Shown piece after piece: positions 53,601 through 62,503 of a DNA stretch of 64,000 nt (position 1 is the stretch's first letter; every line of letters begins with the position of its first letter). A model generated the notes under the pieces. It was not told the DNA's origin. It searched no databases and worked only from the letters and a program-made list of their open reading frames with translations. The position numbers and the translations under genes were made by a program. The DNA comes from Elusimicrobia bacterium GWA2_61_42. Lineage in GTDB: Bacteria; Elusimicrobiota; Elusimicrobia; Elusimicrobiales; UBA9959. Where the stretch lies: assembly GCA_001799615.1 (NCBI GenBank), contig MGTU01000017.1:1-64000 (forward strand). Reading direction: 5' to 3'.

Positions 53601-54682
53601 AAATAGCTTTCTTTGCCTCTTACGCCGCCCTGGAATATTCCCGAATTGGGGGAACTGAGTCGTTTGCCAGGCGTCTTTCCTCTGCAGTTGTTGATCTTGG
53701 GGTTGATGTCGACTGGGTTGTCTACAATGCGCCATTAACATCCATGGAGGCTGTGCGGCCAGGCTTTCGTGTTTTGTATGTCAAAACATTATCCGAGGCA
53801 TTACGATTACTGTCGTCTGGGTATCGTCATGTTACAGCCTTATATGTCGAGGCGCTAGATAGGACGAAATGGGCTTTTTTTAGATATACGAACAGACTAC
53901 ATATAAAGTTCCATTTTGTTTATTTCAATTGGCCGGATTCTTGGCTGAAGAGAAAAGCCTATTTTTATGAGGCAAGAATATCACCATATAACGGGAAACT
54001 TATTTGTATTTCGAAGCGTCAGTACGATTATGTGGGGAAACACAATAAAAATGTTGTTCATATCCTGCCACCAGTCCCGGAAGATTATTTTTTGCCACCA
54101 GCCAATAAATTGATGGGCGAAAGGATCAGATTGACTTTTTTGGGGCGCATAGATGCTGGTAAGGGAATAGATGAGGCGATAAGAATATTTGAGGCTTTGC
54201 GTGATTCCCCTAAATATGAGTGCTGTATCTACGGAATTCGCTGCGAAAGGGAGTCACAGTCCAGGGTGATTCACGAACAACTTGCTAAACAACGCATGAT
54301 AAAATATGTCGCAGTTGACCGTAACAGGTATTCTCTTGAAACCGAACAATTTGTTAGGGATGTTCTTGCGGATACTGATGTGTTTATTCAGCCTTACCAG
54401 CGATTAAGCAGTACTATTGATACCCCCTTGTTGTTGCTGGAATCCATGGCATCTTTGTGTGCAGTGTTGACGAAACCTTATGGGAATATACCGGATATTT
54501 ATGGCGAGAGTGACTTCCTGCTTTCACCGGTTAATTTTGTCCAATCTGCCGTAGGCCTTCTTCAGAATACTTTAGTAGAGAATATCCAAAGAGAGCACTT
54601 GCGAGTGTTTGCGCAAATCCAAAAGTATTCTTTTAATTCGTCTGTAGTCGCCAAACAATATCTGGCGGCAATTAATTTATGA
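53597..54682 (+). CDS. Family 4-like glycosyltransferase
   Basis: The 361-residue GT-B protein starts MKIAFFASYAALEYSRIGGTESFARRL, where GGTE is the N-domain glycine loop. The C-terminal domain has RLTFLGRIDAGKGIDEAIRIFE (about 180-200) and the donor-binding E-x7-E-like region SSTIDTPLLLLESMA (about 275-290). Start at 53597 overlaps the previous stop by ATGA and removes eight non-family residues. Donor and linkage are unknown. Confidence 0.85.
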   Translation: MKIAFFASYAALEYSRIGGTESFARRLSSAVVDLGVDVDWVVYNAPLTSMEAVRPGFRVLYVKTLSEALRLLSSGYRHVTALYVEALDRTKWAFFRYTNRLHIKFHFVYFNWPDSWLKRKAYFYEARISPYNGKLICISKRQYDYVGKHNKNVVHILPPVPEDYFLPPANKLMGERIRLTFLGRIDAGKGIDEAIRIFEALRDSPKYECCIYGIRCERESQSRVIHEQLAKQRMIKYVAVDRNRYSLETEQFVRDVLADTDVFIQPYQRLSSTIDTPLLLLESMASLCAVLTKPYGNIPDIYGESDFLLSPVNFVQSAVGLLQNTLVENIQREHLRVFAQIQKYSFNSSVVAKQYLAAINL

Positions 54683-56031
54683 CCCGATCTTCTGCGTCTG
54701 TGGATTATTTGTCGCATTTATTTGCGATTCTTAACAGGGAACAGATCGGGTATTGTGTCCTTAGAAATTATGAGCAACTCCCGATAGAAATCGGGAATGA
54801 CATCGATATCTGGGTTAAAGATGGGGAACAACAAAGATTTGCAGAGGCTGTTTATCTATTAGCGAAAGAGTTGGAGTGGCGGGTCGTTAATTATTCCCCG
54901 CGGCTAAGTTTCAAAGGGGAAGGGAACTATTTCCTGGCTCGCGTCAGCCGCACAATTGAGACAATTCATTTGGATTGTTGGACTTTTATTTATTGGAAAG
55001 GGCTTGTTTATGTGGATGAAAGCCAAATCTTGAGAAATATTGAGCTCCATCCGAATGGTTTTTATATCCCACATAAAGGTGTACAGGCAGCAACAATGCT
55101 TTTGAAGAATCTTTTATACCACTCAACAGTCCAGGAGAAGTATAAACAGAGCATTACCGACTACTCGAATGCGGACCCCAGTTCATTCTTGGCGGTATTA
55201 CGAAAACCATTCGGAGAAGGCATCTCCTATATGCTTTTGAATTCCGCTCAGACAGCTAATTGGAAAAGATTGGAACAAAACTGTGCACATTTAAGGCTAA
55301 TGTTATTTCTTAGAGCTGCTTTTTTACAGTGCCGGAGCTTTTACAGGTATTTGTCTTTGTATGTTGCGGGACTATTTAAACGATTGTTTTCTCCAAAGAC
55401 AGGGCTTTTCCTGGTATTCATTGGTCCAGATGGTTCAGGGAAAACAACATTAGCTAATTCGCTTATTAATTCTGAAATAAAGCGTTTTTTCCAAAAAAAA
55501 ACATATTTCCATGCCCATTTTCCCTATCTGCCGGAATTAAAGAGGTTTCTGTTTTGGAGGGGGAGTAATATTAAGTCATCTCCCCTGCCAGTAAGCCCTT
55601 CGCCTTTTAATCTATTTCGGGCGACAATTTATCCTTTATACTATGGTTTTAACCATTTTTTAGGTCATCTCCTTGTATGGAAGACTAGATATTATGGTGG
55701 GTTGATGATTTTTGATCGTTATTTTTATGACTACCTCCTTCTAAAACAATTTCTTAACTGCCCGAGGTTTATTATTTTTAGTATTGCTAAACTACTACCT
55801 AGGCCAGATGCGGTTATTTATCTAAAAAGTGATCCGGAATTAATCCACAAACGGAAACCAGAATTATCGGTGTCTGAAATAGAAAGACAGCAGAAAATAT
55901 GTGACAATATGATCGATAAATTCGCCCGCACATATGTTATTCAAACCTCTGTTCCTCCTGAAGAAGCAGTAGCGCATATCGAAGCTATCGTGTTGGATCT
56001 TTTGCAGGAAAAAGAGTCTGCAAAGCAATGA
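54679..56031 (+). CDS. Nucleotidyltransferase-like domain fused to a thymidylate-kinase-like domain
   Basis: The 450-residue protein has two parts. The N-terminal 150 residues resemble minimal nucleotidyltransferases: CVLRNYEQLP, GNDIDIWV with Asp41 and Asp43, and a third acidic Asp99 in TIHLDCW. Residues about 242-445 form a P-loop kinase of the thymidylate-kinase type: Walker A GPDGSGKTT (249-257, Lys255), a DRY motif (346-348) and a LID-like Arg/Lys stretch (IHKRKPELSVSEIERQQ). Such proteins are seen in some surface glycan loci, where their substrate is unknown; a phosphate- or nucleotide-modified sugar or lipid is possible. ATGA overlaps on both sides. Confidence 0.65.
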   Translation: MTRSSASVDYLSHLFAILNREQIGYCVLRNYEQLPIEIGNDIDIWVKDGEQQRFAEAVYLLAKELEWRVVNYSPRLSFKGEGNYFLARVSRTIETIHLDCWTFIYWKGLVYVDESQILRNIELHPNGFYIPHKGVQAATMLLKNLLYHSTVQEKYKQSITDYSNADPSSFLAVLRKPFGEGISYMLLNSAQTANWKRLEQNCAHLRLMLFLRAAFLQCRSFYRYLSLYVAGLFKRLFSPKTGLFLVFIGPDGSGKTTLANSLINSEIKRFFQKKTYFHAHFPYLPELKRFLFWRGSNIKSSPLPVSPSPFNLFRATIYPLYYGFNHFLGHLLVWKTRYYGGLMIFDRYFYDYLLLKQFLNCPRFIIFSIAKLLPRPDAVIYLKSDPELIHKRKPELSVSEIERQQKICDNMIDKFARTYVIQTSVPPEEAVAHIEAIVLDLLQEKESAKQ

Positions 56032-57218
56032 AGATTCTCCATGTAATCCCATCATATGAACCTGCCTGGGCATTCGGTGGTACTGTCACTGCTACCGCAA
56101 ACCTTTGTCGCGCTCTGGCCAGTAAGGGCGTTGATGTCACTGTATATACAACCAACGCTGATGGTAAAGGGGGGCAACTTGATGTCCCGCTTAACGCAGA
56201 GGTTAATGTCGGCGGTGTGAAAGTCTATTATTTTCGCTCCAGTCTCGGTAGAAGCGGTAACTTCTATTCCAGGACGCTTTCTAAAAAGATTCTAGCTACA
56301 GTGCGGGATTTTGATGTGGTGCATGTTTCCGCCGTTTGGCAATGGATGCAAGTTGATGTCGCGCGGTTTTGTTGTAATTTTAAGGTCCCTTATCTGATTA
56401 GTTTGCATGGCAGCCTTAACCCGTGGACGCTGACACAGAAAACTCTTAAGAAGAAGATTTATTGGAACTTGTTCGGCAAGCAAACTTTCAGGTACGCCTC
56501 TGCTATTCATTACACATGCGCAGAAGAGCGGCGGTTAACAGTCCCTATCATTGGCAAGTTACGTAATGTGCCGGGCTTTGTGGTGCCCAATGGCGTTAAT
56601 TCCCAAGTTAACGGACTGAATATTAGGGAGAAGATGGGGATAGGATTAGATAAATTTGTCCTTCTATATGCCGGCCGGATACACCGGCAGAAGGGATTGG
56701 ATTTTGTAATCAAAGCTATGTCTCGCCAGGGGTTGGAGAAATTGGTTCTTCTTCTTGTTGGTTATTCTGATGACTTGGCGTACGCAGGATATCTAAAAAG
56801 AATTTCAGCGGGAATACAGAATCGAATAATTTGGGTTAATCCCGTCACAGCTGCAGGCATATCGGACTATTATTCCAGTTCTAACCTTTTTGTCCTGCCG
56901 AGTTATGGGGAAAACTTTAGTATGGTCGCAGTGGAGGCAATGTCCTTTGGCTTACCTGTTCTTATCACTAAAAATGTCGGTATTTGGCGCGAGGTGGAAC
57001 AGGATAAAGCTGGATTTATTGTAGAACAGAATTCTGAAGAGATTTCGGTATTGCTTGGAAAAGTATCTCAAGATCGGGATTTACTCAGAACCATATCTGC
57101 CCATGCAAGGGCTTGTGCAGAAACCCGATACGACATTAATAATGTTGCCGCTCTTATGGCGAAAGCGTATGAAGATATCATCTCAGGCACCCAAACCAAG
57201 GAATTGCAATGGGAATAG
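56028..57218 (+). CDS. Family 4 glycosyltransferase
   Basis: The 396-residue GT-B protein has the N-domain start MKILHVIPSYEPAWAFGGTVTATANLCRAL and the C-domain signature LLYAGRIHRQKGLDFVIKAM (about 215-233). The catalytic-site region PSYGENFSMVAVEAMSFGLPVLIT (about 290-312) holds the E-x7-E motif. It overlaps the neighbours at both ends (ATGA before, ten bases after). Sugar specificity cannot be predicted. Confidence 0.9.
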   Translation: MKILHVIPSYEPAWAFGGTVTATANLCRALASKGVDVTVYTTNADGKGGQLDVPLNAEVNVGGVKVYYFRSSLGRSGNFYSRTLSKKILATVRDFDVVHVSAVWQWMQVDVARFCCNFKVPYLISLHGSLNPWTLTQKTLKKKIYWNLFGKQTFRYASAIHYTCAEERRLTVPIIGKLRNVPGFVVPNGVNSQVNGLNIREKMGIGLDKFVLLYAGRIHRQKGLDFVIKAMSRQGLEKLVLLLVGYSDDLAYAGYLKRISAGIQNRIIWVNPVTAAGISDYYSSSNLFVLPSYGENFSMVAVEAMSFGLPVLITKNVGIWREVEQDKAGFIVEQNSEEISVLLGKVSQDRDLLRTISAHARACAETRYDINNVAALMAKAYEDIISGTQTKELQWE

Positions 57219-57916
57219 AGTCTTCTTCTCCATATCTGCCCAAAAGCCGAATTGGGGACTATTTAACATTTGTAAAGCGTGGCTTTGCGTATAGGGTTTG
57301 GGGTGAATGCCTTGAAAAATATGGCGAGTTTAACGTAAAGTCACAATTCAAATTCCTGGACGTAGGTTCTGGGCCTGGCTATTTTTTGCGTTATATAGAG
57401 AAATGGTTTCCGAAGGCAGATCTTTGTGGTCTTGATTCAGATAAATCTCTGATCGACTTCTCGTCAAGGCACTTAACAAGAACAACACTTGTCCACCACG
57501 ACGGGCATTCCCTACCTTTTCCTGACTCATCTTTTAATGTTGTCAGTTCCCTGCAGGTTATTGAGCATCTGGAGACACCTATGTCGTTCTTAAGGGAGGT
57601 TAACCGTGTTTTGGGCCCTAAGGGGATACTCTTAATTTCCACGCCCAACCCTGAGGGAATTTGTTCTAAAGTATTGGCGAAAAAATGGCAAGGAATTCGC
57701 TATGATCATATATCATTAAAATCCCCAGCCGAGTGGCGCAATATCTTTAAAAAAGCCGGTTTTAATGTAATTCAAGATGGAACGACAGGGCTTACAGGCT
57801 TTAAAATTTTGCAGGTATTCCCATTTTCTCTTTTAAACCATATCCCCATGGCGGTGTGGGGTTTCTTCCCATGGGATAAAGGAGAAAGTTATATGGCGAT
57901 TATTCAAAAGAATTAA
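57209..57916 (+). CDS. Class I SAM methyltransferase (type 11)
   Basis: The 235-residue protein has motif I FLDVGSGPGYFLRYI (about 50-64), an acidic ribose-binding GLDSDKSLI, motif IV VVSSLQVIEHLETPMSFL and motif post-I RVLGPKGILLISTPNPEG. These are the usual Methyltransf_11 elements. It probably methylates a sugar or lipid-linked intermediate of the glycan. The first ten bases lie inside the upstream glycosyltransferase gene. Confidence 0.85.
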   Translation: MGIESSSPYLPKSRIGDYLTFVKRGFAYRVWGECLEKYGEFNVKSQFKFLDVGSGPGYFLRYIEKWFPKADLCGLDSDKSLIDFSSRHLTRTTLVHHDGHSLPFPDSSFNVVSSLQVIEHLETPMSFLREVNRVLGPKGILLISTPNPEGICSKVLAKKWQGIRYDHISLKSPAEWRNIFKKAGFNVIQDGTTGLTGFKILQVFPFSLLNHIPMAVWGFFPWDKGESYMAIIQKN

Positions 57917-57932
57917 AGAGATGGATTAGCTT

Positions 57933-59087
57933 ATGGCTCGTATTCATGCCGTTTACATCGTTTCATTGAAATTCGCCCCAGGATTGAAAAAGGAATTTCA
58001 ACTTATCGGGGAAAATATCCGCAAACATGGGTTTGATGTCGCCTATCTTTTGGCCGATAAATACGCGGCTCTTGGGGAAGAGATGCCTGGGACTGTATAT
58101 ATAAAAACAGGCAAAGGGGTTTTTGGCCTGATGTTGGAAACTCTTCAGAACGTGAGTTTTAAAAATATTTTCACATTGTTCTCTGTAAAACCTCCCTTAT
58201 TCCTTCTTTTTTACAATCCACATCCTCTTAATCCGCTTCTTGCAGGAAAATTAAAAAGAGAATTCCCTGATTGTAAAAGTGCTCTTTTTTTACACGATCC
58301 GTACAAGCAGGACAAAAGGGTTTATGGTTGGGCTAAATACGTTTTTTACCAGATTACGGAATGGATCCAGGCTTTGACCCTGAGAAAAATGGATATTGTG
58401 ATTTCTCCTTCTGTATATTCATCCCATCTTCTTAAAAAGCGCTTTCCTTGGTATACGAATCTGAATGTGATCGCCCCGCTGATGATTCCGGATCAAGTAC
58501 CGCAAACAGCTGCGCCAAGGAAATATTTCAGCATTGTCGGAACTGCTCATAATGCTACTGGACATGATAAGTTTGTCTCATTGGTTAATTATACCGTTCG
58601 CCGGAAAAAGAACATTGGTTTCGCTATTATAAGTTCCAGCAATATCCATGGTTTTATAAGGCACGTAGACGAAGCGGCTTTGCCATATCTGAAAATTATT
58701 AATAAAAAAATCATATCAGATCCTGAAATAAGCGAAATTGTTTCTCAAAGCTATGCCGTGCTTAGGCTTGACGCTGATATTACACAAAGCGGGGTAATCC
58801 CTGTTTGTTATATGAACAGCACGCCTGTAATTGCCCCAAACTCCCCCGGGTTTACTCAGCATATTCAACATGGTATTAATGGTTATATACTGCCCACAGC
58901 GTATTCAAACGACGATTTGCTGAAAGCGATGGAATTTGTCCGGGATAATTTTGAGATGCTATCCTCTAATGCCCGGGCTTCCTATGAGAATATATGGTCG
59001 AATAAGAACTGGGATGAGAGCTATGCGTGGCTTATTGATTCCCTTAAGGCCTCGAGTGTAGCTCTCTCGCCTAAAACTAAGACATGA
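57933..59087 (+). CDS. Glycosyltransferase-like GT-B protein
   Basis: The 384-residue protein has a GT-B layout without a classical family 4 N-terminal glycine loop. The C-domain shows FSIVGTAHNATGHDKFVSLVN (about 193-213) and a donor-site region with TQSGVIPVCYMNSTPVIAPNSPGFTQHIQHG (about 285-315), comparable to family 4 sites. It is the last AT-rich gene and overlaps the GC-rich GT2 gene by ATGA. Function by similarity of layout only. Confidence 0.6.
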   Translation: MARIHAVYIVSLKFAPGLKKEFQLIGENIRKHGFDVAYLLADKYAALGEEMPGTVYIKTGKGVFGLMLETLQNVSFKNIFTLFSVKPPLFLLFYNPHPLNPLLAGKLKREFPDCKSALFLHDPYKQDKRVYGWAKYVFYQITEWIQALTLRKMDIVISPSVYSSHLLKKRFPWYTNLNVIAPLMIPDQVPQTAAPRKYFSIVGTAHNATGHDKFVSLVNYTVRRKKNIGFAIISSSNIHGFIRHVDEAALPYLKIINKKIISDPEISEIVSQSYAVLRLDADITQSGVIPVCYMNSTPVIAPNSPGFTQHIQHGINGYILPTAYSNDDLLKAMEFVRDNFEMLSSNARASYENIWSNKNWDESYAWLIDSLKASSVALSPKTKT

Positions 59088-59839
59088 AAATCTCGGTAAT
59101 CACCGCCTGTTATAACTCTGCCGCCACCCTGGCAGATACGCTGGACTCCGTTTCGGCGCAGACTTATGCGGAGCTGGAGCATATTGTTGTGGACGGCGGC
59201 TCCAGGGATAATACGCTGGATATTGTTAAGGCGCATGGCAAAAGGGTCAGCAACCTTATAACCGGGCCGGATAAGGGGATCTACGACGCTTTAAACAAGG
59301 GGATAAGGCTGGCTACCGGGGATGTTATCGGGATTATGCATTCCGACGATATCTATTCCGAACCTGCTGCTTTGGCCAAAGTGGCGGAATTTATGGCCAG
59401 GAGCGGCACGGACAGCTGCTACGGGGACCTGGTTTATGTGGAAAGGGCCAACCCGGAGAAGATAGTGCGCTACTGGCATTCGGGCGCTTATGCCCCGGAG
59501 CGGTTTAAGGGCGGCTGGATGCCGCCTCACCCCGCTTTCTTCCTGAAGCGGTCAGTTTACGAACAGCACGGCCTGTATAACCTGGACTTTCCGCTGGCTG
59601 CCGACTATGAGCTGATGCTGCGCATGCTTTATCGCCATAAGGTGTCCTGTTCTTATCTGCCCGAAGTGCTGGTTAAAATGCGCTGCGGGGGGACAAGCCG
59701 GGCCGGCTTGCTGAACACCCCTAAAATGCTTATTGAAAATTACCGGGCGTGGCGGCATAATGGCCTGCCGGCAAATCCGCTTACTTTTATCTGTAAACCG
59801 CTGCATAAATTGAAACAGTTCTCCGACAGGCCGCGGTAA
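59084..59839 (+). CDS. Family 2 glycosyltransferase (resident, GC-rich)
   Basis: The 251-residue GT-A enzyme has MKISVITACYNSAATLADTL, the DGGSRDNT motif (about 37-44), GPDKGIYDALNKGI and the metal site IMHSDDIY (about 83-90). These match WcaA/WbbD-type O-antigen transferases. Codon use is GC-rich, unlike the gene it overlaps by four bases, so it appears to be part of the resident backbone that the cassette joined. It is followed by the WbaP-like gene. Confidence 0.88.
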   Translation: MKISVITACYNSAATLADTLDSVSAQTYAELEHIVVDGGSRDNTLDIVKAHGKRVSNLITGPDKGIYDALNKGIRLATGDVIGIMHSDDIYSEPAALAKVAEFMARSGTDSCYGDLVYVERANPEKIVRYWHSGAYAPERFKGGWMPPHPAFFLKRSVYEQHGLYNLDFPLAADYELMLRMLYRHKVSCSYLPEVLVKMRCGGTSRAGLLNTPKMLIENYRAWRHNGLPANPLTFICKPLHKLKQFSDRPR

Positions 59840-59855
59840 GCCCTCCCTTGATAGC

Positions 59856-59901
59856 GGTGTGACCTGTGTTACACCAATTAGAACCCCGTAAATAGTAAAA
59901 T
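59856..59901 (+). promoter_or_regulatory. Leaderless promoter with an imperfect palindrome (WbaP-like gene)
   Basis: TAAAAT (59896-59901) ends seven bases before the A of the ATG at 59908. Upstream, GGTGTGAC (59856-59863) and GTTACACC (59868-59875) form an inverted repeat with one mismatch, placed where a regulator could bind near the -35 region. Confidence 0.5.
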
Positions 59902-59907
59902 AGACCT

Positions 59908-61305
59908 ATGCGCGTTAGTGTCTATAAGGTTTTTCTTGTTCTGGGCGATATCGCCATTTTCTTTTTTGCTTTGGCCGCCGCCTTGGCCATAAGAAGGCCG
60001 GCGCTGTTCTCGCCGCATTATTATTTAGAGCATGTAGTGTTCTTTTCTTTTGTGCTCCCTGTTTACCTAGGCGTGAACGGCATACTGGGTTTGTATGACT
60101 TCCGCCAGATACGCGACCTGCCGGGGATCATCGGCGAGAGTTTGCTGGCCTTCCTGTACACGTTTACCGCCTCGGTTTTCATCTATTATTTCTCGGGAAC
60201 TTTTTTTGCTTCCCCTAAAACCTACCTTTTCCTGACCTTGCTGATAACGCTGATAGCCGGTATTTACTGGCGGCGCCTGTGGATGAGCATTATAGCCACT
60301 CCCATGTTCGCCACTAAAACTCTTTTTCTGGGCAATAACGAGATCATCGGCCAGTTGATGGACGATCTGCAAAGCCACCGGTACAACCGGTTTAAGGTAG
60401 TTAAGCGCGAGGCTGTTTTGGGCTGGGGCGGGGTGGCCGGCGGGAAATCCCTGCGCGATATGGCCGACCTTATTGTGGTGGACCAGGAACAGATAGGCAC
60501 GGACCCCGCTAACCAGCAGGTGCTCTCCGCGGCCGTGGACAACGCCGTGCCGGTGTGGACCTATACGGATTTCTACGAGGAATTGCATAAAAAAGTGGCG
60601 CCTTTCACCACCAACAAGAACGCGTGGATGCTGGAGCACGTGCTGCACCGCAGGAATACTTTTTACATCTGGATAAAGAACTTCAACGGTTTCCTGCTGG
60701 CGGGGCTCGGCGTTATCCTGCTTTCACCTTTGCTGCCGCTGATAGCGCTGGCCATAAAGCTGGAAGACGGCGGTCCGGTTTTTTATTCCCAGCCGCGCGT
60801 AGGCTACCTTAAACGCACTTTCCGGCTTTGGAAGTTCCGCACCATGAAAGTGGGCGCCGACAGCGCCGGCTACCTGTGGAATACCGCACAGGCCGACCCG
60901 CGCGTTACCAGGGTGGGGAAATTGCTGCGCAAATTCCGCGTGGATGAACTGCCGCAGTTCTGGAACGTGTTAACGGGCGAGATGGCGCTGGTGGGGCCGC
61001 GGCCCACCTGGGTGGGCGAAAAGCAGGCCTGGGACCTGCCGGACTACCACATGCGCACCCTGGTAAAGCCGGGCCTTACCGGCTGGGCGCAGATAAATTC
61101 CTCCGCTACCGACAGCGAGGACGACACCTTTGAAAAACTTTGTTACGACCTGTATTACATTAAGAACCTGTCTTTCGCGCTGGACCTGTCCATATTGCTG
61201 AAGACCGTGCGGCGGGTCTTCCAGAGCGAACAGTCCCTGCGCCGCAAACGCCAGGCCGCCCGCAAACCGCCTTCCGCGCCATCCGAACTGCAGCCCGTTA
61301 AATAA
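59908..61305 (+). CDS. Undecaprenyl-phosphate sugar phosphotransferase (WbaP/WcaJ family)
   Basis: Starts the lipid-linked repeat by moving a sugar-1-phosphate to undecaprenyl phosphate. The 465-residue protein has four N-terminal helices (about 8-125), a middle CoA-binding-like domain, a fifth helix (about 262-285) and the catalytic domain: [54 protein letters not shown] and GLTGWAQIN. Length and topology match the family. It has its own promoter, so initiation is expressed apart from the acquired cassette. Confidence 0.93.
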   Translation: MRVSVYKVFLVLGDIAIFFFALAAALAIRRPALFSPHYYLEHVVFFSFVLPVYLGVNGILGLYDFRQIRDLPGIIGESLLAFLYTFTASVFIYYFSGTFFASPKTYLFLTLLITLIAGIYWRRLWMSIIATPMFATKTLFLGNNEIIGQLMDDLQSHRYNRFKVVKREAVLGWGGVAGGKSLRDMADLIVVDQEQIGTDPANQQVLSAAVDNAVPVWTYTDFYEELHKKVAPFTTNKNAWMLEHVLHRRNTFYIWIKNFNGFLLAGLGVILLSPLLPLIALAIKLEDGGPVFYSQPRVGYLKRTFRLWKFRTMKVGADSAGYLWNTAQADPRVTRVGKLLRKFRVDELPQFWNVLTGEMALVGPRPTWVGEKQAWDLPDYHMRTLVKPGLTGWAQINSSATDSEDDTFEKLCYDLYYIKNLSFALDLSILLKTVRRVFQSEQSLRRKRQAARKPPSAPSELQPVK

Positions 61306-61307
61306 AT

Positions 61308-61320
61308 GGGGACAGGCTAC
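61308..61320 (+). repeat. Solo REP-like repeat GGGGACAGGCTAC
   Basis: The same 13-base core that brackets the RAYT gene 32 kb away, again followed by a T-rich stretch. It begins two bases after the WbaP-like stop codon. Confidence 0.75.
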
Positions 61321-61339
61321 TTTATTTTGAGTGGGGGGC

Positions 61340-61378
61340 TTGAAGTTATACGTAGAGTGTGTATAATATACGTATAAC
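61340..61378 (+). promoter_or_regulatory. Promoter overlapped by a perfect 10-bp inverted repeat
   Basis: TTGAAG (61340-61345) and TATAAT (61362-61367) are 16 bases apart. GTTATACGTA (61345-61354) and TACGTATAAC (61369-61378) are exact inverted copies that flank the -10 box. A regulator bound there would block transcription of the gene at 61396, which has GGAGGGA before its ATG. Confidence 0.65.
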
Positions 61379-61395
61379 TATTCCATGGAGGGATA

Positions 61396-62451
61396 ATGCG
61401 CAGGCTTTCACCCGAAACAAGCACGCTTTACGCGGAACTGCTGGACCAGTTGACCGCGCTTGACGCCCGGCACTCTATCGGGGCGTTAAAGGGATCTTTC
61501 ACGACCAAAGAAGTGAAAGGCGAGTGCTATTATTATTTCCAGATCTTCGGGCTTAATGGCGCCCAGCGGCAGATCTACCTGGGCCGCAAGTCGCCCGCGC
61601 TTGACGCCCTGGCGGCTAAATTCAAGGCAGAGAAAGTCTTTTTAAAGCCGGACCTGGACCGCGTGAAGAAGCTTTGCGCGCAGATACGGGCCGGCGGCGG
61701 CCTGCACGCCGACGCAGCGCACGCCAGGGTGCTGGCGGCGCTGGCGGCAGGGGGAGTGTTCCGGCTCGGCGGAGTTCTGGTGGGCACGCATGCGTTTTCC
61801 GCCATGGGGAATATGCTGGGCGTGAACTGGGAGGCCGCGGCGAAAACCCAGGATATAGACATAGCCGCCTCGAAGAATATAAATATCGCCCTGCCAGGAG
61901 GCAAGGCCGACGTGCCCGCGGCGCTTGAAAACCTGCGGCTCGGGTTCCTGCCGGTGCCGCAGCTTGACCACAAAAATCCCTCCACGTCCTTTAAGGTGCG
62001 CGGCAGTACGCTTACGGTGGATATCCTTACCCCGGGAGCGAAAGAGGCGCTTAAGCCGGTGTTTATCGCCGCGCTTAATACCGCCGCCCAGCCGCTGCCT
62101 TTCCTTGATTACCTGTTGGAAGCCCCAGAGAGAGCCGCCGTGGTCAACAGCGAAGGGGTTCTGGTTAACCTGCCCAACCCGGCCAGGTTCGCCTTTCATA
62201 AGCTGATCATAAGCCGCGAGCGCGCCGCTGCGCTGCAGGTCAAAGCCGCCAAAGACCTTTCACAGGCTTCCGCCTTGTTTTCCGTGCTGGCTGAAGACCG
62301 GCCGGGGGACATCCTGCTGGCCTATGAGGCCATAGCGGCCCGCGGGCAATTCTGGCTGGGCAAGCTGAAGAAGGTTATGCCGGTTTTTGCGGTTAAATAC
62401 CCTGAGGGGTATCAAAAGCTGATTTCCGCGGCGCCCATCCTTAAAGTTTAA
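61396..62451 (+). CDS. Nucleotidyltransferase-fold protein of the GSU2403 type
   Basis: The 351-residue protein resembles the GSU2403-family nucleotidyltransferase fold (NTP_transf_8): an N-terminal helical part, then GGVFRLGGVLVGTHAF (about 115-130), KTQDIDIA with the D-x-D pair (near 154-156) and a third acidic residue in LTVDILTPG (about 210). The rest is helical. The substrate and role of this family are unknown. It has its own promoter with a strong palindrome and sits between glycan genes on the GC-rich side, which may be chance. GGAGGGA sits close before the start. Confidence 0.7.
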   Translation: MRRLSPETSTLYAELLDQLTALDARHSIGALKGSFTTKEVKGECYYYFQIFGLNGAQRQIYLGRKSPALDALAAKFKAEKVFLKPDLDRVKKLCAQIRAGGGLHADAAHARVLAALAAGGVFRLGGVLVGTHAFSAMGNMLGVNWEAAAKTQDIDIAASKNINIALPGGKADVPAALENLRLGFLPVPQLDHKNPSTSFKVRGSTLTVDILTPGAKEALKPVFIAALNTAAQPLPFLDYLLEAPERAAVVNSEGVLVNLPNPARFAFHKLIISRERAAALQVKAAKDLSQASALFSVLAEDRPGDILLAYEAIAARGQFWLGKLKKVMPVFAVKYPEGYQKLISAAPILKV

Positions 62452-62491
62452 CCGCGTGCCGCGGTTATAGAGAGCCCTCCTTTAAAATTGT

Positions 62492-62497
62492 TATCAT
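62492..62497 (+). promoter_or_regulatory. -10 box giving a leaderless mRNA (galE)
   Basis: TATCAT ends seven bases before the A of the ATG at 62504. No Shine-Dalgarno is seen before the start. Confidence 0.5.
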
Positions 62498-62503
62498 ATA
62501 GTT

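Larger units (their letters stand above)
46580..59083. other. AT-rich O-antigen cassette, probably acquired
   Basis: Between the stop of the fcl-like gene and the start of the GT2 gene at 59084 the sequence changes from GC-rich with G/C third positions to AT-rich with A/T third positions. All the variable glycan genes (flippase, polymerase, most glycosyltransferases, methyltransferases) lie inside. The change at the right end falls within the four-base ATGA overlap of two genes. No transposase or integrase was seen at either border, so exchange by homologous recombination in the flanking conserved genes is the likely route. Confidence 0.8.

Noticed and set aside
46580-59083. Prophage or integrative element
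   Set aside because: No integrase, phage structural or conjugation gene and no tRNA target is present; the content is a glycan cassette only.
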